A stretch of 28,303 nucleotides of DNA, taken from the NCBI GenBank assembly GCA_039933635.1, contig JBDTNQ010000053.1, positions 1 to 28,303 of the forward strand, written 5' to 3'. Each line of letters starts with the position of its first letter. Position 1 is the first letter of the stretch. The notes under the pieces were generated by a model. It ran no database searches. It was given only the letters and a program-made list of their open reading frames with translations, and was not told the origin of the DNA. The position numbers were made by a program, and so were the translations under genes. The DNA is from JBDTNQ01 sp039933635 (GTDB lineage: Bacteria; Acidobacteriota; Vicinamibacteria; Vicinamibacterales; SCN-69-37). Shown here piece after piece: positions 1 to 6,771 of the stretch.

Positions 1-464
1 TCGTCGGGCCGGCGGCAGGCGTCGGTCTCGGTGCCCTCGCGGCCGCCCCACAGCACGAACGTCTTGGCGCCAAGCTCCGCGCCGAGGTCCATGGCGCGCA
101 GCGTCTTCTGGACAGCGAACGCCCGGACAGCGGGGTCGTTCGCCGTGAACGCGCCGTCGCGAAAGACCGGATCGGTAAAGAGCGACACGGTCGCCATCGG
201 GACCACCAGGTGCGCCGCCTCACAGGCCTTCTTGAACTCGCGCACGATCGTGTCGCGCTCGCTCGGCGTCGCGTCGATGGGCACGAGGTCGTTGTCGTGC
301 AGGTTCACGCCCCATGCGCCCACCTCGCCCAGCATCGCGGCGGCGTCGTTCGGCGGCAGCGGCTCGCGCACGGGCCCGCCGAACGGGTCCCGCCCAACGT
401 TGCCGACCGTCCAGAGGCCAAAGGAAAACTTGTGTTCCGGTTTCGGGGTGTAAGCGTTCGACAT
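1..464 (-). CDS. xylA: Xylose isomerase, N-terminal part (cut by window edge)
   Basis: Interconverts D-xylose and D-xylulose, the first step of cytoplasmic xylose catabolism. The frame is open from the ATG at 464 to the window edge, giving about 154 residues of a family usually near 390, so the C-terminal metal-binding half is missing. The start reads MSNAYTPKPEHKFSFGLWTV, the opening expected of the actinobacterial-type (class I) enzyme. It is followed by HDNDLVP, which carries the catalytic His, by VPMATVSLFTDPVF, and by FVLWGGREG.E near residue 145. It lies 52 bp after xylB on the same strand, so it is probably the last or a late gene of the lacI-xyl operon. The ribosome binding site is weak, which fits translation within a polycistronic message. 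The family assignment is firm; completeness cannot be judged. Confidence 0.93.
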   Translation of the reverse strand, partial: MSNAYTPKPEHKFSFGLWTVGNVGRDPFGGPVREPLPPNDAAAMLGEVGAWGVNLHDNDLVPIDATPSERDTIVREFKKACEAAHLVVPMATVSLFTDPVFRDGAFTANDPAVRAFAVQKTLRAMDLGAELGAKTFVLWGGREGTETDACRRPD

Positions 465-516
465 GTGAATGCAGTCTCGTTCGTGTTGGGAAGAATGGAT
501 CGCTACAGGATCACGG

Positions 517-2019
517 TTACGACGGGGAGGCGCCAGGGAAGATGTCGCGGAGCGCCGGGTAGATACGGCGGTATTCGGCGTAGCGGCGGCGCATCACGCC
601 GCTTGCGGACGGGTCGGGGTGCGTGACGCCGGCCGTGCGCACGATGCGGTCGCAGGCGGCGTCCACCGACGGCCAAAAGCCGGCGCCGACGCCGGCCAGA
701 ATGGCCGCGCCATACGCGGCCCCCTCTTCGGCCGCCACGGTTTCGACAGGGTGTCCATAGACGGCGGCCTGAATCTCACGCCACAGCGCAGAGCGGGCGC
801 CGCCGCCGCCCACGCGGACGCGCGTGACGGGGACCTTCAACTCCTCGAAGATGCCGAAGGTATCGTTGAGGCTAAACGCCACGCCTTCCATCACGGCTCG
901 AGTGACATGACCGCGCGTGTGGCTGGCCGCGAGTCCGACGAGCGCGGCACGCACGTTGGGATCGGCGTGTGGCGTCCGCTCGCCCATCAGATACGGGGCC
1001 CACAGCACGCCATCCGATCCCGCCGGCACCGCGGCAGCCTCCGCCGTCATCCGTTCGTACGCCGCGTCGTCCGATCCCATCTGCCACTGATCGCGAATCC
1101 AGCGAAGCGACAGGCCAGCAGCTTGCGTGACGCCCATCACGTGCCAGCGCCCGGGAATGGCGTGACAGAACGTGTGGATGCGGCCCTTTCGATCCAGTGC
1201 CGGACGTTCCGTCGCGGCAAAGACCACGCCGGAGGTGCCGATGGTCACGCTGACGGCGCCGGGATGCGTGATGCCCATGCCGACGGCGCCCGCGGCCTGA
1301 TCGCCGGCGCCGGCCACAATCGGGGTGCCGGCCACGAGTCCCATCGCGGCGGCGGCCGCCGCGGACACATGCGCGGAAACCGCCGGCGATTCGAATACCT
1401 CCGGCAGGAGATCCGGGCTGATCGCGGTCGCCTTCAGCATTTCGCCCGACCACTGGCGTTTGGCGACGTCCAGCATCAGCGTGCCGGAGGCATCAGCCAC
1501 GTCGATCGCGAAGGCGCCGCTCAGGCGGTAACGGACGTAGTCCTTGGGCAACAGCACGTGCCGGACGCGCTTCCAGACGTCGGGCTCGTGTGTGCGCACC
1601 CAGAGCAGCTTCGTGAGCGTGAAGTTCGTGAGCGCGGGATTCGACGTGAGCTCGAGCAGGCGCGCCGGGCCGACCTCGCGGTCGAGCCACTGACACTCCT
1701 CGGCCGTTCGCTGATCGCACCAGATGATCGAGGGACGCAGCACGTCACCCGCCTCATCGAGCAGGACGGCTCCGTGCATCTGTCCGGACAGACCGATGCA
1801 GGCAATGTCCCTTCCAGCGACGTTGCCCCTGGCCAGCACGGTGCGCACGGCCTCTTGCGCGGCGCGCCACCAGTCGGCCGGATCCTGCTCGGCCCAGGCG
1901 GGGCCCGGTGAGCGAAACGGCTCATGCGCGCTCGTAGCCGACGCGACGATCACACCTGTCTCGTCGACAAGCAGCGCGCGCGAGCCGCTCGTACCGATGT
2001 CAATGCCCAGAACCGGCAT
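517..2019 (-). CDS. xylB: Xylulokinase
   Basis: Phosphorylates D-xylulose to xylulose 5-phosphate, feeding the pentose phosphate pathway. It is a 500-residue FGGY-family kinase of normal length. Visible motifs are the N-terminal phosphate loop GIDIGTSGSRALLVDETG with Asp7, the substrate segment GLSGQMHG (about 76-83), IIWCDQRT (98-105), the catalytic-base segment AGAGDQAAGAVG with Asp240, the second phosphate loop VTIGTSGVV, ERTPHADPN, and the adenine-binding VGGGGARS. The frame stays open upstream to 2121, but the ATG at 2019 is preferred. It has GAGGAG about nine bases upstream and begins directly at the kinase fold. It sits 25 bp after the TIM-barrel gene and 52 bp before xylA. XylB next to XylA makes D-xylulose the likely substrate. 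Confidence 0.95.
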   Translation of the reverse strand: MPVLGIDIGTSGSRALLVDETGVIVASATSAHEPFRSPGPAWAEQDPADWWRAAQEAVRTVLARGNVAGRDIACIGLSGQMHGAVLLDEAGDVLRPSIIWCDQRTAEECQWLDREVGPARLLELTSNPALTNFTLTKLLWVRTHEPDVWKRVRHVLLPKDYVRYRLSGAFAIDVADASGTLMLDVAKRQWSGEMLKATAISPDLLPEVFESPAVSAHVSAAAAAAMGLVAGTPIVAGAGDQAAGAVGMGITHPGAVSVTIGTSGVVFAATERPALDRKGRIHTFCHAIPGRWHVMGVTQAAGLSLRWIRDQWQMGSDDAAYERMTAEAAAVPAGSDGVLWAPYLMGERTPHADPNVRAALVGLAASHTRGHVTRAVMEGVAFSLNDTFGIFEELKVPVTRVRVGGGGARSALWREIQAAVYGHPVETVAAEEGAAYGAAILAGVGAGFWPSVDAACDRIVRTAGVTHPDPSASGVMRRRYAEYRRIYPALRDIFPGASPS

Positions 2020-2044
2020 GCCGCAAATCTCCTCGAAGCCGGAC

Positions 2045-3286
2045 CTAGGACCGGAACGCCTGGCGACCGGCGCCCTGGGCAGGAATCCCCTGAGCGGCGA
2101 GCACCTCGTGCTGAAGCGCATGCATGGCGGCGGCCGCTTCGTCGATGTGCCGCACGAACGCGATCGAGCCCTGCAGGATCGGCTTCAAGCGCGCGCGATC
2201 CTGAATACGCGCCTTCGGGTACTCGTGCTCGACCACCAGGTGCGTATTGGCGATGTCGAGTGTTAGCAACTCGCGCGCGGCCAGCTGGTGATCCAGCCAG
2301 TCCACGGTGCGGTTCTGCAGGTACGCCAGCGGATCGTGCTTCGCGGTGCCAGGCAACTCGTGTTCCGCGAGGACGACCTGTTTCTTCCACGCGTTGACCT
2401 GGTCGGCCGGATTGTCGGAGGGCCGCCCGTTCACCCAGTCACCACGCTGCATCGTCTGCCCGCCGTAGCCCCAGGTCGACACGCCCTTCGCGTCGACCAC
2501 CTGGCCTTTGACGTGGAAGCCGCCGATCAGAAAGGCGTAGCCTTCGTCCTTCAGAATCTGAAAGATCGAGCGGGTGTCCTGCCCCATCAGGATCGCGTGC
2601 GACGGATCGTAGTGGATGCGGAAGTTGTCGCCGACGCCGTGCTTCTCGCAGATCTTGTGCAGGGCCATCCAGGGGCCCGGCGCGTACGCGATGTTGTTGT
2701 GCCAGTTGTCGCCGACCGTCCATCCCGGCATCGGGCACTGTTCGACGCGGAAGGTCAGGCCACGCGCTTTCGCGGCCTTGAGCAGCGGCACGAACTGCTC
2801 CTCGAAATCGATCAGGTTCTCGTCCATGCTGTGCTGCTGATTGCGGCCGACAAAGCCACAGACAGCGTCGACGCCCAGCAGCGCCGCGGCGTCGAACACG
2901 CGCAACATGAAGTCCATCTTCTTCTTCCGGATCGCCGGATCGTGATGGAGCATGTTGTCGAAGTAGCCCAGGTCGGACAACCCGACGCCAGTGGCGTCGA
3001 TGGCCCGTTGGACCCGCGCGGCGCGGGCCTTGTCAAAGGGCTGCCGCAGGTCGAGCGTGTTCGCGACCGGATCTAGCATCGCTTCCGCGGGAATATCGGT
3101 TTCGGAGGGGTGCAGCGCCGCGGACAACTGGATGTAGCTCGAGCCAAGCTCGTGCGCGAAGTCGAGCCACTCCTCGATCGCGCGGTCCGGATCCGGGTCG
3201 CGCACGTCGCGCGGCGTGAGTTCCTGAAAGGCGGCGGTGAGAATCCCCACCTTCATGTGCTGCGGCGCGAACGCTTTGATGGCCAT
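2045..3286 (-). CDS. Sugar isomerase/epimerase-type TIM-barrel protein
   Basis: A 413-residue protein of the xylose isomerase-like TIM-barrel superfamily (AP-endonuclease 2 fold; IolE/IolI-like sugar isomerases and epimerases). Metal-site candidates fall in the expected order: Glu182 in RVEQCPMPGW, Asp227 and His230 in HYDPSHA, His258 in GGFHVKG, and Glu353 in VVEHEY. No signal peptide is visible, so it is cytoplasmic. It starts two bases after the stop of the Gfo/Idh/MocA gene, implying translational coupling. Met11 (AFAPQHMKVGILT) is an alternative start. Pairing of this fold with a Gfo/Idh/MocA oxidoreductase is common in bacterial pathways for inositols, sugar acids and 3-keto sugars. The exact substrate cannot be read from the sequence; an isomerisation of an oxidised sugar is inferred. 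Confidence 0.85.
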   Translation of the reverse strand: MAIKAFAPQHMKVGILTAAFQELTPRDVRDPDPDRAIEEWLDFAHELGSSYIQLSAALHPSETDIPAEAMLDPVANTLDLRQPFDKARAARVQRAIDATGVGLSDLGYFDNMLHHDPAIRKKKMDFMLRVFDAAALLGVDAVCGFVGRNQQHSMDENLIDFEEQFVPLLKAAKARGLTFRVEQCPMPGWTVGDNWHNNIAYAPGPWMALHKICEKHGVGDNFRIHYDPSHAILMGQDTRSIFQILKDEGYAFLIGGFHVKGQVVDAKGVSTWGYGGQTMQRGDWVNGRPSDNPADQVNAWKKQVVLAEHELPGTAKHDPLAYLQNRTVDWLDHQLAARELLTLDIANTHLVVEHEYPKARIQDRARLKPILQGSIAFVRHIDEAAAAMHALQHEVLAAQGIPAQGAGRQAFRS

Positions 3287-3288
3287 GT

Positions 3289-4452
3289 TCAGTAGTTCAC
3301 TTTCGTCCAGACGCTGCCACCACGGGCGCTCTGCAGAATCGCATCGACGATCGCATTGGCGCGATAGCCATCCTCGAACGTCGCAAAACAGGGCGGCAGC
3401 GGATCGGTCGGCTTCTTGCCGGCCGCGATCGTGCCGTAGATGTCGCGCATGAGATTGGTGAACGCGTCAGGCCACCCTTCCTGGTGACCGCCGGGCAGGT
3501 GCGCGTAGTGCCGGACCTCGGGATCCATGAGCCCCGGATCCTTCTGCATGATCTGGTTCGGCTCGTCGCGCTGCCCGATCCAGAGCTCGTTCTGCTCTTC
3601 CTGGCGCCACCGCAACGAGGCCGTGCCGCCACACACTTCGAACATCAGATCGTTCTTGTGGCCCGCGCACACCTGCGCCGCGGTGAACACACCCTTCGCG
3701 CCGCTGTCGAAGCGCACGAGGACCGACGCCAGGTCCTCGACCTTGATGTCGACCAGGTCGAACTCTTCCTTGCCGGTCGCGGCCGCAAACGCCTCACGCG
3801 CGCCCTTCGGCTTCTTCCGCTTCGGTACGACGGTCGTGAGATCACCCAGGACATGCGTGATTCGCAGGCCCGTGACGTGCTGGACCAGGTCACACCAGTG
3901 CGAACCGATGTCGCCGAGCGCCGACGACTCGCCGCCCTTGTCCGGCTCGAGGCGCCACGAGTAATCGGTGTCCTTCAGCAGCCAATCCTGGATGTAGTGG
4001 CCGTACACGAAGGTGGGCTTGCCGATTTTGCCTTTCGCCACTGAGTGGCGCGCCTGCTGGATCAGCGGGTTGCCGCGATAGCCAAACGTCACGGCGTTGA
4101 AGACCCCCGCCTTGTTGGCCTGATCGCGCAGTTTGCGGGCTTCGTCGGCCGACAAGGCGAGGGGCTTGTCGGAGACGACATGCTTGCCCTTGGCGATGAT
4201 GGCGGCGTTCACCGGATAGTGAAGGAAATTGGGGGTGGCGTTGTGCACGACCTCGATCGCCGGATCGGCCAACAGCGCGTCGTAGCTGCCGTACGCCTTC
4301 GGGATGCTCAGCGACGCGGCCTTGTCGCGCGCGAGCCCTTCGTTCATGTCCGCCAGTGCCAGCACGTCGACGTAACCGAGCCGTCGCACGGCGTCAATGT
4401 GGTGCGGCCCGATGAACCCGGCGCCCACGATGCCCATTCCGATCCGCTTCAC
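3289..4452 (-). CDS. Gfo/Idh/MocA family NAD(P)-dependent sugar dehydrogenase
   Basis: A 387-residue cytoplasmic oxidoreductase. The N-terminal Rossmann fold carries GIVGAGFIGPHHIDAVRRLG, then HNATPNFLHY and VVSDKPLAL, the last matching the family E/D-K-P motif with its catalytic Lys. The C-terminal Gfo/Idh/MocA domain contains GDIGSHWCDLVQ with the active-site Asp and His. The GTG at 4452 is chosen because AGCGAGGA lies six bases upstream and the Rossmann strand starts at once; the frame stays open to 4509 without a better signal. It is the first structural gene after lacI, downstream of a LacI-type operator candidate at 4491-4512. Family members oxidise a sugar or polyol hydroxyl, or reduce a keto sugar. 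The substrate is unknown, and a xylose or 3-keto-sugar link is inferred from context. Confidence 0.88.
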   Translation of the reverse strand: MKRIGMGIVGAGFIGPHHIDAVRRLGYVDVLALADMNEGLARDKAASLSIPKAYGSYDALLADPAIEVVHNATPNFLHYPVNAAIIAKGKHVVSDKPLALSADEARKLRDQANKAGVFNAVTFGYRGNPLIQQARHSVAKGKIGKPTFVYGHYIQDWLLKDTDYSWRLEPDKGGESSALGDIGSHWCDLVQHVTGLRITHVLGDLTTVVPKRKKPKGAREAFAAATGKEEFDLVDIKVEDLASVLVRFDSGAKGVFTAAQVCAGHKNDLMFEVCGGTASLRWRQEEQNELWIGQRDEPNQIMQKDPGLMDPEVRHYAHLPGGHQEGWPDAFTNLMRDIYGTIAAGKKPTDPLPPCFATFEDGYRANAIVDAILQSARGGSVWTKVNY

Positions 4453-4490
4453 AGGTATCCTCGCTTTCGCCGCCCTCGCAGCAAGCGCCC

Positions 4491-4512
4491 GGGGTGGAAC
4501 CGATACCACCCC
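4491..4512. promoter_or_regulatory. LacI-type operator candidate before the sugar dehydrogenase gene
   Basis: A 22-bp imperfect palindrome with nine of eleven positions paired: GGGGTGG (4491-4497) and CCACCCC (4506-4512) around a central CG at 4501-4502. The inner 14-mer TGGAACCGATACCA (4495-4508) fits TGnnAnCGnTnnCA, the same pattern as the site before lacI. It lies 38 bp upstream of the GTG at 4452. A central CpG in a palindrome is typical of LacI-family operators. The same bases could also form a hairpin in the mRNA leader. Confidence 0.5.
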
Positions 4513-4544
4513 AACAAATCCGGCACTTCAGACGCGGGTAGCGC

Positions 4545-4562
4545 ATTCTAAACCAAAAGTTT
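4545..4562 (-). promoter_or_regulatory. Possible promoter element of the xyl structural genes
   Basis: On the minus strand TAGAAT (4545-4550) resembles a -10 box. It abuts a small inverted repeat, AAAC (4550-4553) and GTTT (4559-4562), in the AT-richest stretch between lacI and the dehydrogenase gene. No good -35 box is seen at the right distance. If this is used, the operator at 4491-4512 would lie just downstream of the start point. Weak evidence. Confidence 0.25.
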
Positions 4563-4574
4563 GTTGACCGGGGC

Positions 4575-5672
4575 TCAAGCTTCGTCAGGTGCCCGGTCGG
4601 TCTCGGTCGAAACCGCCCGCAGATGACGCCGCGCGCCGCCGATAACCGGCGCGGGTCCAGAACTCTCGCGTGCAATCAAATGCATACGAAACTGAATTCG
4701 CTCGATCCGGCCCGGATCAGCCATGCCTTCGAAGAGCCGCCGGCACGCCACACGACCCATCTCCCGCATCGGCTGCGCCACGGTCGTGAGCGACGGCCAG
4801 GTCAGCGCGCCGAACGGCAGCCCGTCGAACCCCACGACGGAAATTTCGCGCGGCACCATCACCCCGCGTTCGTGCGCCACGCGAAGAAAACCGAGCGCCA
4901 GCGCGTCGTTGGCCAGCACCACGGCTGTCACGGTGAGCGGCTGGGCCAACAGCTCCTTCGCAAACGTGGCACCGGCCTCGAGCTCCCATCCGCCGCACGA
5001 ATACACATCGGCCGAGTCGAGCCGAATCCCGTGCGCGGCGAGCCCCTCGCGAAGTCCCCGCAGGCGGTGCTTGGAGTCGATGGAATGCGGCGGACCGCCG
5101 GCGAACGCAATCCGGGTGTGCCCGAGCCCCGCCAGGTGGTCGGCCACGATGGTGCCCGCCTCAATGTTGTTGCACTGGAGCACCGGAATGTCCGTGGCAG
5201 TCTCGTCGGGCACGACGGCAACCAGGGGCAGGCGCGCATCGAGCGCGGCACGCAGGATCGGTCGATCCCGGCGCTGTGACTTGGCCACGATGATGCCGTC
5301 GACCCGGTGGCCCTGGACCCAATCGAGCACCCGCGTCGCGTCATATCGGCCGAGCAGTTCGAGGCTCGACAGCATCAGGCTGCAGTCGCGCGTCACGAGT
5401 TCCTCCTCGATGCCGAGAAGCAACTGGACGAACCAGGGGTCATCGCTCGAATCGACCAGGACCCCGACGCTGCCGCGCAGTCCCAGGCTCAGGTTCCTGG
5501 CCGTCCACGACCGCGAGTACCCGAGGTCGGCGATGACCGCCGACAACCGCTCCCGGACCGTCGCGCTGACGTAATGCCCGTTCAGGAACCGGGACACGGT
5601 GCTCACCGCCACGCCCGCCTGCTCGGCGACGGTCGCAATCGTGGGCTTCTTGATCTTGACCGCTCTAGCCAC
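4575..5672 (-). CDS. LacI-family transcriptional regulator of the xyl cluster
   Basis: A 365-residue LacI/GalR-type repressor. The N-terminal helix-turn-helix and hinge begin at PTIATVAEQAGVAVSTVSRF (about residues 10-29), followed by LNGHYVSATVRERLSAVIADLGY. A periplasmic-binding-protein-like sensor domain follows, with GSVGVLVDSSDDPWF, DGIIVAKS, AGLGHTRIAFAGGP and VVGFDGLPF. The GTG at 5672 is preferred over upstream in-frame starts because GAAGAAGGGG precedes it at about eight bases and the DNA-binding domain starts at once. It is the first gene of the strand-wise cluster lacI-dehydrogenase-isomerase-xylB-xylA, so a pentose or related sugar is the likely inducer. It probably represses its own promoter through 5712-5725 and the structural genes through 4491-4512. 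Effector identity is inference. Confidence 0.9.
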   Translation of the reverse strand: MARAVKIKKPTIATVAEQAGVAVSTVSRFLNGHYVSATVRERLSAVIADLGYSRSWTARNLSLGLRGSVGVLVDSSDDPWFVQLLLGIEEELVTRDCSLMLSSLELLGRYDATRVLDWVQGHRVDGIIVAKSQRRDRPILRAALDARLPLVAVVPDETATDIPVLQCNNIEAGTIVADHLAGLGHTRIAFAGGPPHSIDSKHRLRGLREGLAAHGIRLDSADVYSCGGWELEAGATFAKELLAQPLTVTAVVLANDALALGFLRVAHERGVMVPREISVVGFDGLPFGALTWPSLTTVAQPMREMGRVACRRLFEGMADPGRIERIQFRMHLIARESSGPAPVIGGARRHLRAVSTETDRAPDEA

Positions 5673-5696
5673 GGCTTTGCCCCTTCTTCGTACCTG

Positions 5697-5726
5697 TCTA
5701 TAGAAGGGCCATGATAGCGGTTTCAG
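5697..5726 (-). promoter_or_regulatory. lacI promoter with overlapping LacI-type operator
   Basis: On the minus strand CTGAAA (5721-5726, -35-like) and TATAGA (5697-5702, -10-like) are 18 bp apart and sit 25-54 bp before the lacI GTG. The 14-mer TGATAGCGGTTTCA (5712-5725) overlaps the -35 and spacer. It has a central CG, five of seven palindromic pairs, and differs by one base from the generic LacI/CcpA-type pattern TGWAANCGNTNWCA. Together they suggest steric autorepression. Confidence 0.5.
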
Positions 5727-5766
5727 GCCGAACGAGCGACAGGGAAAAGGGGCGTTGCCGTCGCGG

Positions 5767-5790
5767 GCCCCGGACAAGAGCGTCCGGGGC
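5767..5790 (-). terminator. GC-rich hairpin after the peroxiredoxin gene
   Basis: A perfect 9-bp inverted repeat, GCCCCGGAC (5767-5775) and GTCCGGGGC (5782-5790), with a 6-nt loop. It lies 34 bp past the peroxiredoxin stop and before the lacI promoter. No T-tract follows on either strand, so it may only slow polymerase or shield the RNA 3' end. It is the best candidate for separating the two transcripts. Confidence 0.45.
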
Positions 5791-5824
5791 TCCAATGGAC
5801 GGGTCGGCTCCTCTATCGGTCGGT

Positions 5825-6460
5825 CTATCTGTCGGGTTGCGGGGTCACCCGCAGGTAGGGCTTCTTCGCCACGAATCCCTTGGGGAACTTCTTCTTCGCA
5901 TCGTCGTCCGACACCGCCGGCACGATGATCACGTCCTCGCCGGCCTGCCAGTCGGCGGGCGTCGCGACTTGATGGTTCGCGGTGAGCTGGAGCGAGTCGA
6001 TCACGCGCAGGAGCTCGAGGAAGTTGCGACCTGTGCTTGCCGGATAGGTCAGCGTCAGTTTGATTTTGTTGTCGGGCGAGATGATGAACACCGAGCGCAC
6101 CGTCGCCGTATCACTCGCGTTCGGGTGAATCATGTCGTAGAGATTCGCCACCGTCTTCTCGGGATCCGCGATGAGCGGAAAGTTCAGGGCCGTGCCACCG
6201 ACGTCCTTGATGTCCCCCGCCCAGCGCTGGTGCGAATCGAGCGGATCGACGCTGATCGCAATCACCTTCGTGTGCCGTTTCTCGAACTCCCCCTTCAACC
6301 GCGCCACCGCGCCGAGTTCGGTCGTGCAGACCGGCGTGAAGTCACGGGGGTGCGAGAACAGCACCGCCCAGTCCTGTCCTTTCCACGCGTAGAAGTCGAG
6401 CTCTCCGTCCGTTGTCTGCGCCGTGAAGTTCGGCGCGACGTCTCCCAGTCGCAACGCCAT
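5825..6460 (-). CDS. 1-Cys peroxiredoxin (Prx6 type)
   Basis: Thiol peroxidase of 211 residues that reduces hydrogen peroxide and alkyl hydroperoxides in the cytoplasm. The peroxidatic Cys45 sits in SHPRDFTPVCTTELG, with the conserved Pro, Thr and Cys of the active site. It is the only cysteine in the whole protein, so there is no resolving Cys and an external thiol must recycle it. The C-terminal 1-Cys extension is present (LQLTANHQVATPADWQAGED). The ATG at 6460 has GGAGAGG just upstream; an in-frame extension to 6514 lacks a signal. It is monocistronic, with the lacI cluster downstream on the same strand. Upstream, 54 bp before the start, a strong minus-strand terminator closes a structured RNA candidate, so expression could come from read-through of that leader or from a nearer promoter. 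Confidence 0.93.
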   Translation of the reverse strand: MALRLGDVAPNFTAQTTDGELDFYAWKGQDWAVLFSHPRDFTPVCTTELGAVARLKGEFEKRHTKVIAISVDPLDSHQRWAGDIKDVGGTALNFPLIADPEKTVANLYDMIHPNASDTATVRSVFIISPDNKIKLTLTYPASTGRNFLELLRVIDSLQLTANHQVATPADWQAGEDVIIVPAVSDDDAKKKFPKGFVAKKPYLRVTPQPDR

Positions 6461-6514
6461 GATCCTCTCCTTTTGCTCTCGTCGGCCGGATGGCCCAAGG
6501 TCCGTCCAGGGCAC

Positions 6515-6548
6515 AAAAAAAGCCCGGAAAACCTTTGGTTCTCCGGGC
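6515..6548 (-). terminator. Rho-independent terminator upstream of the peroxiredoxin gene
   Basis: Read on the minus strand, GCCCGGA (6542-6548) pairs with TCCGGGC (6522-6528). The helix continues inside as AACC/GGTT around a 3-nt loop with one mismatch. It is followed at once by seven T residues (6515-6521). This is the clearest intrinsic terminator in the window. No annotated coding gene precedes it on that strand, so it must end a noncoding RNA or act as an attenuator in the peroxiredoxin leader. Confidence 0.85.
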
Positions 6549-6667
6549 CTGACCTCTCGGACACGTTGTCGCGCGGGTGGTTATCCCAGCGCGATCTCGG
6601 TGTCCACAGCGAGACGTGGTCCGGAGATCGGCATCGGCCGACAACACGCGCACAACGTCTGCATCAC
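6515..6667 (-). ncRNA. Structured small RNA or cis-regulatory leader of unknown class
   Basis: About 153 nt on the minus strand, between a TTGACA-type promoter and a strong intrinsic terminator. A 12-bp helix with one bulged base is formed by 6647-6658 with 6563-6575. Inside it, 6621-6629 pairs with 6593-6600 (eight pairs, one bulge), capped by a CCAC/GTGG hairpin (6604-6607 with 6616-6619). The terminator hairpin follows after a short linker. The long rod with internal loops is reminiscent of 6S-like RNAs. The terminator lying 54 nt before the peroxiredoxin ATG would equally suit a riboswitch or attenuator. I recognise no conserved core of a known class, and no convincing short ORF was found. 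The boundaries are estimated from the promoter and T-tract. Confidence 0.5.
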
Positions 6668-6673
6668 CTCATC

Positions 6674-6702
6674 ATCGTGGCGCACGGTTCCCGACGTGTC
6701 AA
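6674..6702 (-). promoter_or_regulatory. Promoter of the small RNA/leader
   Basis: On the minus strand a perfect TTGACA (6697-6702) is separated by 17 bp from CACGAT (6674-6679), a mediocre -10 box. Transcription would start near 6667 and run into the folded region ending at the terminator 6515-6548. The consensus -35 and exact spacing are the support; the poor -10 keeps confidence moderate. Confidence 0.45.
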
Positions 6703-6771
6703 GCCGCGGAACGCCGCGCTCGCGTCGATTGACAAGCCCCCGGTAAGAATGGGACAAGTCTGCAACGCACT

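Noticed and set aside
469..1911. Long plus-strand open frame of 480 codons opposite xylB.
   Set aside because: Composition is His/Arg/Gly-rich with no motifs. It is the complement-strand shadow of a clear xylulokinase, as happens in high-GC DNA.
6541..6560. Minus-strand AGGTCAGGCCCGGAG resembles the conserved loop of bacterial SRP (4.5S) RNA.
   Set aside because: The match stops after about 14 bases; the required GGAAGGAAGCAGCC part is absent and the second half belongs to the terminator stem.
6729..6757. Plus-strand TTGACA at 6729-6734 as promoter of the FAD dehydrogenase.
   Set aside because: No acceptable -10 box at 16-18 bp (GGACAA only). The true promoter was not identified.
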